Shown here: positions 1 through 5,931 of the stretch, piece after piece
How positions within the stretch are numbered: position 1 is the stretch's first letter
Layout of the letters: each line of letters begins with the position of its first letter
NCBI GenBank assembly: GCA_016214245.1
Contig: JACROW010000096.1
Span: 1-9,732, forward strand
Length of the DNA stretch: 9,732 bases
Source of the DNA: Candidatus Omnitrophota bacterium
Lineage (GTDB): Bacteria > Omnitrophota > Gorgyraeia > 2-01-FULL-45-10
Direction: 5' to 3'
Translations under genes and position numbers: made by a program
The notes under the pieces: generated by a model
What the model saw: only the letters and a program-made list of their open reading frames with translations
Databases searched by the model: none
Told to the model about the DNA's origin: nothing

Positions 1-725
1 CGTCTTTTCATCAGACGATGCCGCCGCAGGCCTTTTTATACGGCATCCCTATTAAGTTTTATAAAAGATACGGGATAAGAAGATACGGCTTTCATGGGAC
101 GAGCCATAGGTTCGTTGCGGCTGAAGCCGCCAGGAGGCTGGCCTGTCCCCTCAATAGCCTGAAACTTATAACGTGCCACTTGGGCAACGGCTGCAGTATG
201 ACAGCGGTTGATAGGGGAAGATCGATAGATACGACGATGGGATTCACGCCGCTCGAAGGTTTATTGATGGGGACGCGTTCAGGCGATCTGGACCCGGCTA
301 TTCCATTATATCTTTTGGAGAAAGAGAAAATCTCCTTAAAATGTATAAACAACATCCTGAATAAAGAGAGCGGTCTATTGGGCATATCCGGAATCAGTAA
401 CGATATGCGGGACCTGATAAAAAACTTAAAACTTAAAACTCGAAACTCAAAACGGGCAAGGCTAGCCATAGAGATGTTTATCTATAGGATTGAAAAATAC
501 ATCGGCGCGTATCTGGCGGCGATGAGTGGATTGGATGCGGTCGTATTTACGGCAGGGATAGGCGAGAACCACCCGTGGCTTGTGAAGAGGATAGCCGGGG
601 ATTTAAAGAATGTGGTGCCGAAGGGCACAAACTTTTTAGTTATACCGACAGACGAGGAGCTATTGATAGCTCAGGATACTTACGAGATAATAAAATCGAT
701 AAGGAGGAAAAATGCCGCTTCCTAA
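1..725 (+). CDS. ackA: Acetate kinase, 5'-truncated by the window edge
   Basis: Acetate kinase interconverts acetyl phosphate plus ADP with acetate plus ATP in the cytoplasm and is the substrate-level ATP step of fermentative acetate production. The reading frame is already open at base 3 (Ser-Phe-His-Gln-Thr-Met), so the first ATG at 18 is internal and roughly the N-terminal 40% lies upstream. Visible family motifs are FHQTMPP, the signature GFHGTSH, the phosphate-binding HLGNG, the block RSIDTTMGFTPLEGL followed by GTRSGDLDP, and the C-terminal nucleotide-site TAGIGEN. The stretch after NDMRDL carries a few extra Lys-rich residues (NLKLKTRNSK) encoded by a heptamer DNA repeat, so this loop is slightly longer than I expect for the family. 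The 3' end overlaps rpmF by 14 nt. A DUF177 (YceD) gene often sits between ackA and rpmF in related clusters and is missing here. Confidence 0.96.
   Translation, partial: SFHQTMPPQAFLYGIPIKFYKRYGIRRYGFHGTSHRFVAAEAARRLACPLNSLKLITCHLGNGCSMTAVDRGRSIDTTMGFTPLEGLLMGTRSGDLDPAIPLYLLEKEKISLKCINNILNKESGLLGISGISNDMRDLIKNLKLKTRNSKRARLAIEMFIYRIEKYIGAYLAAMSGLDAVVFTAGIGENHPWLVKRIAGDLKNVVPKGTNFLVIPTDEELLIAQDTYEIIKSIRRKNAAS
421..453 (+). repeat. Imperfect heptamer tandem repeat inside ackA
   Basis: Four consecutive 7-nt units read AAAACTT, AAAACTT, AAAACTC, GAAACTC (421-448), followed by a partial AAAAC (449-453). They encode the Lys-rich insert of acetate kinase. Because 7 is not a multiple of 3, gain or loss of one unit would shift the reading frame. 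Gain or loss of three units would add or remove seven residues. The repeat is seen directly; any role is inference. Confidence 0.85.
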
Positions 726-912
726 AAGGAAACATTCGAAGGCGAGGAGGGACAGGAGACGGAGTGCAAACAGCAAATTGTATTTGCCGGGCCTCTCCAT
801 CTGCCCGCAATGTAAAAAGATTAGGCTTCCGCACAGGGTATGCCCCCATTGCGGATACTATAACGGAAAGCCTGTGATTGTGATAGAGGCGAAAGAGGAG
901 AAGAAAAAGTGA
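712..912 (+). CDS. rpmF: Large ribosomal subunit protein bL32
   Basis: A 66-residue basic protein of the 50S subunit. The N-terminus MPLPKRKHSKARRDRRR is a typical bL32 start (usually MAVPKRK with a KxRRxxRR follow-up). Four cysteines form a zinc ribbon, C31-x2-C34 and C44-x2-C47, so this is the zinc-containing form and not a C-minus paralogue. The ATG at 712 is set by a near-perfect Shine-Dalgarno, AAGGAGG at 701-707, which lies inside the end of ackA. The gene overlaps ackA by 14 nt and plsX by 4 nt. rpmF-plsX-fabH linkage is widespread in bacteria and couples ribosome and lipid synthesis. Confidence 0.98.
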   Translation: MPLPKRKHSKARRDRRRSANSKLYLPGLSICPQCKKIRLPHRVCPHCGYYNGKPVIVIEAKEEKKK

Positions 913-1898
913 AGATAGTGCTTGATGCTATGGGCGGCGACAACGCGCCGACGGTCGAGATCGACGGCGCGATACAGGCCATAGCGGAGTTTGGCCACGA
1001 GATAGTGCTCGTCGGGGATGAATGCCGCCTAAAAGAAGAGCTTAAAAAATTTAATTACGATTCAACCAAATTGTCGATAAAACACGCCTCGGAAGTGATC
1101 GAGATGCATGAGCCTGCGGCCATCTCTGTCAGGCGCAAACGGGATTCGTCTATAGTGGTAGGCCTGGACTTACTGAAGAAGGGCACAGCCGATGCCTTCG
1201 TAAGCGCCGGCAACACAGGCGCTGTCGTCTGCGCCGCAACGCTCTTTTTACGCCTCCTGCCCGGGATAGAACGGCCGGGGATAGCCATCATCATGCCGAG
1301 CGTAACAGGCACATCGCTCATAATCGATGTGGGCGCGAACATAAATCCGAAACCGATACATCTTTTGCAATACGGCATCATGGCGGATGCTTATTCGAGA
1401 TACATCCTGAAGACGCCGGACCCGAGCGTAGGGCTTTTAAGCGTCGGGGAAGAGGAGACAAAGGGGACAGAATTCATAAAAGAGGCCCACACGCTATTAA
1501 GTGAATCCAAACTGAATTTCATCGGCAACGTCGAGGGCCGCGACATCTACGCCGGAAAGGCCGACATAATACTATGCGACGGATTCGTCGGCAATGTCAT
1601 ACTGAAGATATCGGAAAGCGTTGCCGATACTATAATGCAGCTCGTGAGGCAGGAGATAAAATCGAGCATCATAGCGACGGTAGGCGCCGCTTTGTCGAGC
1701 TCTGCCTTCTCTGTTTTGAAGAAGAAGATGGACTATTCCGAATACGGCGGAGCGCCGCTTTTGGGAGTGGACGGAAGATGCATCATAAGCCATGGCTCCT
1801 CCACGGCGAAGGCCATAAAGAATGCCATAAGGGTTGAGGCAGATTTTGTATCTCAGGATGTTAATAAGCATATTGTGGAAGAATTGGAGAGTTATTGA
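909..1898 (+). CDS. plsX: Phosphate acyltransferase PlsX
   Basis: PlsX converts acyl-ACP plus phosphate to acyl-phosphate, the donor used by the membrane acyltransferase PlsY for the first acylation of glycerol-3-phosphate. The 329-residue length matches the family (about 330-350). It begins with the typical MKIVLDAMGGDNAP and contains SAGNTGA, the glycine/asparagine-rich DVGANINPKP segment, NFIGNVEGRDI, DGFVGNVILK, and the C-terminal YGGAPLLGVDG and HGSS blocks. Translation starts at GTG 909, which overlaps the rpmF stop (GTGA). The ATG-free start is supported by a purine-rich GAGGAG at 895-900 and by the conserved MKIVLDAMGG N-terminus. The stop overlaps the fabH start by one base. Confidence 0.97.
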   Translation: MKIVLDAMGGDNAPTVEIDGAIQAIAEFGHEIVLVGDECRLKEELKKFNYDSTKLSIKHASEVIEMHEPAAISVRRKRDSSIVVGLDLLKKGTADAFVSAGNTGAVVCAATLFLRLLPGIERPGIAIIMPSVTGTSLIIDVGANINPKPIHLLQYGIMADAYSRYILKTPDPSVGLLSVGEEETKGTEFIKEAHTLLSESKLNFIGNVEGRDIYAGKADIILCDGFVGNVILKISESVADTIMQLVRQEIKSSIIATVGAALSSSAFSVLKKKMDYSEYGGAPLLGVDGRCIISHGSSTAKAIKNAIRVEADFVSQDVNKHIVEELESY

Positions 1899-2884
1899 TG
1901 TGTGAATCTAAAAAGGTTGGAATAATCGGTTTAGGGGCTTATCTACCGGAAAAGGTGTTGACCAATAAAGACCTGGAAAAGATGGTCGACACGACGGATG
2001 AGTGGATAACCACGAGGACAGGCATAAAAGAGCGAAGGATAGCCCGCAAGGACGAGGCGACGAGCGATATGGCTGCGGAGGCCTCGAAAAGGGCGCTCAA
2101 GGACGCGGGATTAAAGGCCGAAGATATAGACCTCATCATAGTCGCTACGATAACACCCGATATGTTCTTCCCCGCAACCGCCTGTTTAGTCCAGGAGAAG
2201 ATAGGCGCGAAGTCAGTCACCGCGTTTGACATAAGCGTCGCCTGCTCCGGTTTCATATACGGCCTCGCGATAGCCAATCAGTTCATAGGTTCCGGGACTT
2301 ACCGGCATGCGCTCGTCATCGGGGCGGAAAAGCTCTCTTCGATAACCGACTGGAGCGACAGGACGACCTGTGTATTATTCGGCGACGGCGCCGGTGCCGC
2401 GGTTTTAGGGCCCGTAGAAAAAGGCGGAATATTGTCCGTGCATCTCGGCGCCAATGGCCGCGAAGGGGACCTCTTAAAGCTTCCGGCCGGCGGTTCCCGC
2501 ATACCGGCGACCAAGAAGACGATAGATGACCGCCTCCACTTTGTGAAGATGAACGGCTCCGAACTTTTCAAGCACGCTGTTAAGATCATGGCAGATGCCG
2601 CATTAGGGGCGACGACGCCCTTAAATCTGAAGGCGGAGGACATAAGCCTCGTGATACCGCATCAGGCGAATCTCAGGATACTGGAAGCTGTCGGCAGGAG
2701 AATGGGGTTGAGCAAAGAGAAGATATATCTGAATATCGATAGATACGGAAACATGTCTGCGGCATCAAGCGCTGTGGCACTGGTTGACGCCGTGAAAGAA
2801 GGCCGCATAAAGAAAGGTGACAAGATACTACTTGACGCGTTTGGCGCCGGCCTGACCTGGGGAGCGATCGTAATCGAATGGTAG
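1898..2884 (+). CDS. fabH: Beta-ketoacyl-ACP synthase III
   Basis: FabH condenses an acyl-CoA primer, usually acetyl-CoA, with malonyl-ACP to initiate type II fatty acid synthesis. The protein has 328 residues, the normal length. The catalytic triad is intact: Cys116 in VACSGF, His255 in IPHQAN and Asn285 in RYGNMSAAS. Other family marks are DEWITTRTGIKERR, FGDGAGAAVL and the C-terminal DAFGAGLTWGA. I take ATG 1898 as the start, not the TTG at 1895, because the ATG overlaps the plsX stop in a TGATG arrangement and has GGAGAG at 1886-1891. The 3' end overlaps fabD by 7 nt, which implies coupled translation. Confidence 0.97.
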   Translation: MCESKKVGIIGLGAYLPEKVLTNKDLEKMVDTTDEWITTRTGIKERRIARKDEATSDMAAEASKRALKDAGLKAEDIDLIIVATITPDMFFPATACLVQEKIGAKSVTAFDISVACSGFIYGLAIANQFIGSGTYRHALVIGAEKLSSITDWSDRTTCVLFGDGAGAAVLGPVEKGGILSVHLGANGREGDLLKLPAGGSRIPATKKTIDDRLHFVKMNGSELFKHAVKIMADAALGATTPLNLKAEDISLVIPHQANLRILEAVGRRMGLSKEKIYLNIDRYGNMSAASSAVALVDAVKEGRIKKGDKILLDAFGAGLTWGAIVIEW

Positions 2885-3807
2885 AGGCCGCGTATATCTT
2901 TCCGGGACAGGGCAGCCAATACGCCGGAATGGGTAAGGACCTGTATGATAATTTTCCCGCTGCAAAAGAGATTTTCGATAAATCTAACGAGATCCTGAAA
3001 TACGATTTAAAGAAACTGTGTTTCGAAGGCCCGCAGGAAGAGCTCTCCACAACGCAGAACAGCCAGCCGGCAATCCTCACCGCAAGCATAGCCGCCTTAA
3101 AGGCCTATGAATCATCAGAACTTTTTAATCAATATCTTCCGAAATTCAGCCTTGGTTTAAGCCTTGGAGAATACACCGCCCTTGTCGCCACAGGGAGCCT
3201 TTCGTTTGAGGACGCGCTGGTCCTGGTAAGAAAGCGCGGGGAATTCATGGAGGAGGCTTCAAGGAAGAATCCGGGCAAGATGGCGTGCATCATAGGGATG
3301 GAACTGCCAGCGGTTGAGACTTTGTGCAAGGGAATAGGCTGCGAGATAGCGAATCTTAACTGCCCCGGCCAGATAGTTGTTTCAGGAAAGACTACAAATA
3401 TAGAGCTCTTGGCAGGCCTTGCGAAGGACAAAGGCGCAAAGAGGGTATTGATGCTCGATGTGAGCGGGCCTTTCCATTCATCCTTGATGACACCTGCCAG
3501 GGATAAGCTCAAAAATTTTATAGATAAGATACAGATACTGCCTCCAAAGTTCTCTTTTGTCAGCAATGTGGACGCCAAAGTTCAGACCGATCCTCTCATG
3601 ATAAAAGAGAACCTGATAGCTCAAGTCAACTCAAAGACGCTCTGGGAAGATTCAGTGAGGCTCGTTGCCGCGAGCGGCATAAAGACATTCTTAGAAATCG
3701 GCCCCGGACAGGTTTTGAAGGGATTATTGAAGAAGATAGACCCGAAGCTGGAGGTCAAAAATATAGGCACTTTTCAAGACTTACAGATCTCGTCATCGTT
3801 ATGTTAG
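2878..3807 (+). CDS. fabD: Malonyl-CoA:ACP transacylase
   Basis: FabD moves malonyl groups from CoA to acyl carrier protein, making the extender for FabH and the elongating synthases. The 309 residues match the family. Visible motifs are the FPGQGSQ oxyanion loop (Gln11), the nucleophile Ser95, Arg120 in the RKRGEFM block, and His200 in GPFHSSLM. These correspond to the Ser92/Arg117/His201 set of E. coli FabD. The nucleophile elbow reads GLSLGEY where E. coli has GHSLGEY; the catalytic Ser and distal His are kept, so activity is likely. The tail NIGTFQDLQISSSLC is slightly unusual after the common NIG-QDL motif. It starts inside the fabH 3' end. Downstream, fabG and acpP would be usual but an AT-rich island begins instead. 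Confidence 0.95.
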   Translation: MVEAAYIFPGQGSQYAGMGKDLYDNFPAAKEIFDKSNEILKYDLKKLCFEGPQEELSTTQNSQPAILTASIAALKAYESSELFNQYLPKFSLGLSLGEYTALVATGSLSFEDALVLVRKRGEFMEEASRKNPGKMACIIGMELPAVETLCKGIGCEIANLNCPGQIVVSGKTTNIELLAGLAKDKGAKRVLMLDVSGPFHSSLMTPARDKLKNFIDKIQILPPKFSFVSNVDAKVQTDPLMIKENLIAQVNSKTLWEDSVRLVAASGIKTFLEIGPGQVLKGLLKKIDPKLEVKNIGTFQDLQISSSLC

Positions 3808-3823
3808 GGTATAAAAAAGTTAT

Positions 3824-3852
3824 TTGTATGTTTAAAAATTCTGTGCTATAAT
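3824..3852 (+). promoter_or_regulatory. Extended -10 promoter for the secreted GH5 gene
   Basis: A perfect TATAAT (3847-3852) is preceded by TG at 3844-3845, making the extended -10 TGCTATAAT. TTGTAT at 3824-3829 is a half-match -35 at exactly 17 nt. Transcription would start near 3859, giving a leader of about 18 nt before the TTG start at 3877. This suggests the GH5 gene is transcribed independently of the fab operon. Predicted from consensus only. Confidence 0.65.
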
Positions 3853-3866
3853 TAAGTTATTCCAAC

Positions 3867-3872
3867 GGAGGA
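3867..3872 (+). promoter_or_regulatory. Shine-Dalgarno setting a TTG start
   Basis: GGAGGA lies 4 nt before TTG 3877. No in-frame ATG or GTG is available before the signal-peptide core, so this strong site supports TTG as the initiation codon of the secreted GH5 protein. Confidence 0.7.
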
Positions 3873-3876
3873 TATT

Positions 3877-4521
3877 TTGATTAGGAAACGTAATATATTT
3901 TTTCTGGTTATCATTTCAATCTTATTCAGTTTTCAAATAATCTCTGCACAGGAAAATATAATCCCAGGCGAAGTAGACACCCAGCCAAGCGGTACTGCTA
4001 CAGATCATTTTATATCAGCTCAAGCCGCAAAAGAATCTCTTATTGCAATAAACCAATCTATTGAACAAGCCTCACAATTGAATTTTGTTAGTGCAAACGG
4101 CACAGCCCTCTTTTTGAATGGGCAGGAGTATAAATTTTCTTTTGCAAATCAATATTATCTTTTCTATAAATCCCAAACTATGGTTGACGAGATATTCAGT
4201 GATGCACAGGGTTTAGGTTTGAACGTTCTTAGGACATGGGGATTCTGCGACGGCATGTTCAAGGATGGTGTTTCCTTTCAGCCAAATCCTGGAGTATACG
4301 ATGAATCCGGATTTAGTAAGATGGAATACATTATATACAAGGCCTCGCAGAGCAACATGAAATTGATTATACCATTTGTGAACAACTGGGATGACTTCGG
4401 CGGGATCAACCAATATGTGAAGTGGTTGACGGGCACGACCCCTTCGATAAGCGAGCACGGCCTATTCTTCACAGACTCGACGATCAAAGGCTGGTATAAG
4501 AATTACGTGGACTTTTTTTGA
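3877..4521 (+). CDS. Secreted GH5 endo-beta-mannanase-like protein, N-terminal part of a frameshifted gene
   Basis: This frame encodes the signal peptide and the first half of a (beta/alpha)8 glycoside hydrolase that resembles GH5 subfamily 7 mannan endo-1,4-beta-mannosidases. Residues 1-24 are a clear export signal: basic MIRKR, a hydrophobic core, and likely cleavage after IISA. A spacer of about 45 residues follows. The catalytic domain begins near residue 70 (FVSANGTALFLNG), then shows the DAQGLGLNVLRTWGF strand with the substrate-site Arg119, and FVNNWDDFGGINQYVKW at about 167-183. Translation stops at TGA 4519-4521 straight after a T7 run, but the protein continues seamlessly in the -1 frame. 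The first 300 nt is about 36% GC by hand count (3901-4200), against about 59% for 2221-2400 in fabH. It begins at TTG with a good ribosome site. Substrate (mannan or glucomannan) is inferred from family resemblance. The catalytic glutamates are in the other part. Confidence 0.82.
   Translation: MIRKRNIFFLVIISILFSFQIISAQENIIPGEVDTQPSGTATDHFISAQAAKESLIAINQSIEQASQLNFVSANGTALFLNGQEYKFSFANQYYLFYKSQTMVDEIFSDAQGLGLNVLRTWGFCDGMFKDGVSFQPNPGVYDESGFSKMEYIIYKASQSNMKLIIPFVNNWDDFGGINQYVKWLTGTTPSISEHGLFFTDSTIKGWYKNYVDFF
4513..4519 (+). other. T7 homopolymer at the frame change of the GH5 gene
   Basis: Seven T residues precede GAA TAGG. In frame 0 they read GAC TTT TTT TGA (stop). With one more T, or a -1 ribosomal slip on the T run, they read Asp-Phe-Phe-Leu-Asn-Arg-Val-Asn and join the two halves into about 494 residues. 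The join falls in the middle of an expected helix of the GH5 barrel, so the two frames were one gene. Confidence 0.85.
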
Positions 4522-5360
4522 ATAGGGTCAATACCTATACGGGCATTGCCTATAAGAATGATCCAACCATCTTGGCGTGGGAGCTTGCCAATGAGCCGAG
4601 GGCCTATACGGATTCAACAGGTTCGATCCTGAACCCATGGATCAACGAGATGGCGCAATATATAAAAGGCATCGACTCGAATCACCTGCTTTCTGCCGGC
4701 GTCGAGGGTTGGTATGGATATAAAGATTGGTATGGCTCTCCTACCGGTGTTGATTTTGTCACAAGCCAATCATCTCCATATATTGATATCGCAACATTCC
4801 ACCTATTTCCTGATTATTATAATTTGAGTGAAGTTCAATCGCTTCAATGGATTAGTAACAGGGCTAGTAGTGCACAAAACTCTCTAGGAAAACCTGTGTA
4901 TATAGGTGAGTTTGGTAAGATGGTTGATAGGGCCGCCTCTAATGCTGGCAGCCAGATGAAAGCGAGGAACGACTTATATAAGAATATCTACAACACGGCG
5001 TCATCGTCTGGGGTGGATGGGTTAGGATTTTGGTTATTATCCGGCCATCAGGATGACGGTAGCTTATATCCTGATTACGACCACTTCACGGTATATTATC
5101 CCGAGGACCGTTCAACCTCAAGGGTTATAAAATCCGGATCCGCATTATTTGTCCCCGCTTCAGGCAGAGGTGGCAGAAATAAGAATAGTACGTCAATCAC
5201 GACAACTGCTGACAGTTACGAGTTGGTTGAACCTGTGGGTAATCGTTCATTCGGCAGGGTTGGCGGGTCAGTGGTAAGGCCATGGTTAAGATCGTCCGAT
5301 ATATATAGAATCTTTAGCGACCTTCCAGCAGGTTTCAATTTAGAGAATTACCTCTGGTAA
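4518..5360 (+). CDS. GH5 endo-beta-mannanase-like catalytic half (C-terminal part of the frameshifted gene)
   Basis: This frame carries the active-site half of the split GH5 enzyme. Numbered from the TTG at 4518, the proton donor is Glu26 in WELANEPR, the aromatic/His strand ATFHLFPDYY lies at 92-101, the nucleophile is Glu131 in VYIGEFGK, and the Trp strand GLGFWLLSG follows at 148-156. The GH5 fold appears to end near residue 210. The last 70 or so residues, rich in Ser/Thr/Gly/Arg (ASGRGGRNKNSTS onward), match nothing I recognise. The TTG start overlaps the upstream TGA (TTGA), but no Shine-Dalgarno precedes it and the N-terminus would begin mid-domain without a signal peptide. I therefore read this as the continuation of the upstream frame, not a separate gene. 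It is active only if the frame is restored by slippage or if the shift is a sequencing or assembly error. Confidence 0.82.
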   Translation: MNRVNTYTGIAYKNDPTILAWELANEPRAYTDSTGSILNPWINEMAQYIKGIDSNHLLSAGVEGWYGYKDWYGSPTGVDFVTSQSSPYIDIATFHLFPDYYNLSEVQSLQWISNRASSAQNSLGKPVYIGEFGKMVDRAASNAGSQMKARNDLYKNIYNTASSSGVDGLGFWLLSGHQDDGSLYPDYDHFTVYYPEDRSTSRVIKSGSALFVPASGRGGRNKNSTSITTTADSYELVEPVGNRSFGRVGGSVVRPWLRSSDIYRIFSDLPAGFNLENYLW

Positions 5361-5387
5361 TAATCCGCAAGACACACCTTATCTTCA

Positions 5388-5831
5388 CTACCAGTAAAGC
5401 TTAGCGAACCTCTTCGCATACCGCTTTATCCATTCCGCAGAAGCTTGTTTGAATGAAACATCATGTCCTAGTTGAACTGAACGCAATAGTCTGTATTCGT
5501 CTATAAGATATATCTGTTCGACGAGCTTCACCCTAAAGGCATCAGAATAACGATAGAACGAAACGCCGATATTGTACAGCCTAGAATCTTCTTCATCCTG
5601 CTCGATATGCGCCACCTTTGCCCGCACCTTAACCACATTCTCCCTGATAGGCAATTTCAAAATTATTATCTTGCCAGTTTGTAAGCGGTGTTTGGACAAA
5701 AAGAGCAAGCCCCCTTTACTGACGTTGATCGTTTTTGTCCTTTCGGCTGTCTTCTTCGGCGCATATTCGTATTCCAAAGGATAGCATATCGGGTGCCTTA
5801 TGAAACGCCTTCTCTCCCTCATCTGCACCAT
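5388..5831 (-). CDS. PilZ-domain protein, probable cyclic-di-GMP receptor
   Basis: A 147-residue soluble protein with one PilZ domain. The c-di-GMP-binding signature is present: the Arg-rich RERRRFIRHP near the N-terminus (RxxxR) and NVSKGG at about 38-43 (the [DN]xSxxG motif), followed by beta-strands and the closing IGVSFYRYSD. The remaining 50 or so residues are helical and basic, with no recognisable output domain, so a single-domain adaptor is likely. PilZ proteins typically tie c-di-GMP levels to motility, exopolysaccharide or secretion; the target cannot be read here. The gene converges on the mannanase-like gene (27 nt apart) and diverges from gpsA. Start: the first ATG (5831) has AAAGG only 1 nt upstream, which is too close. 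The ATG at 5822 (MRERRR) has the same AAAGG at 10 nt and may be the true start. The motifs are unaffected. Confidence 0.85.
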   Translation of the reverse strand: MVQMRERRRFIRHPICYPLEYEYAPKKTAERTKTINVSKGGLLFLSKHRLQTGKIIILKLPIRENVVKVRAKVAHIEQDEEDSRLYNIGVSFYRYSDAFRVKLVEQIYLIDEYRLLRSVQLGHDVSFKQASAEWIKRYAKRFAKLYW

Positions 5832-5894
5832 GCCTTTATATTAATATATTCGCATAGCGAAAGCAAGAAAAAACGTCTTACAGCAACTCTTTCG

Positions 5895-5923
5895 TTGACT
5901 TCAACCAACTCCTATGTTATATA
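5895..5923 (+). promoter_or_regulatory. Probable gpsA promoter giving a near-leaderless mRNA
   Basis: TTGACT (5895-5900) and TATATA (5918-5923) are separated by exactly 17 nt. Transcription would start about 7 nt later, near 5930, and the gpsA ATG is at 5932. No Shine-Dalgarno is visible before that ATG, which fits a leaderless or nearly leaderless transcript. Consensus-based prediction. Confidence 0.5.
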
Positions 5924-5931
5924 TGTAGCAT

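Noticed and set aside
1895..1897. TTG as the fabH start
   Set aside because: The adjacent ATG at 1898 gives the usual stop/start overlap with plsX and adds no missing residues by exclusion.
2673..3089. 138-codon - strand frame across the fabH/fabD junction
   Set aside because: It lies fully opposite two conserved coding regions and shows no domain or credible ribosome site.
5361..5387. Terminator between the convergent mannanase and PilZ genes
   Set aside because: I could find no stable hairpin with a T-tract in the 27-nt gap or its immediate flanks.
5838..5866. Possible - strand promoter for the PilZ gene (TTGCTT-17-TAATAT)
   Set aside because: Both boxes match the consensus weakly (3/6 and 4/6) in an AT-rich stretch where such matches are expected by chance. 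Not reported as a feature.
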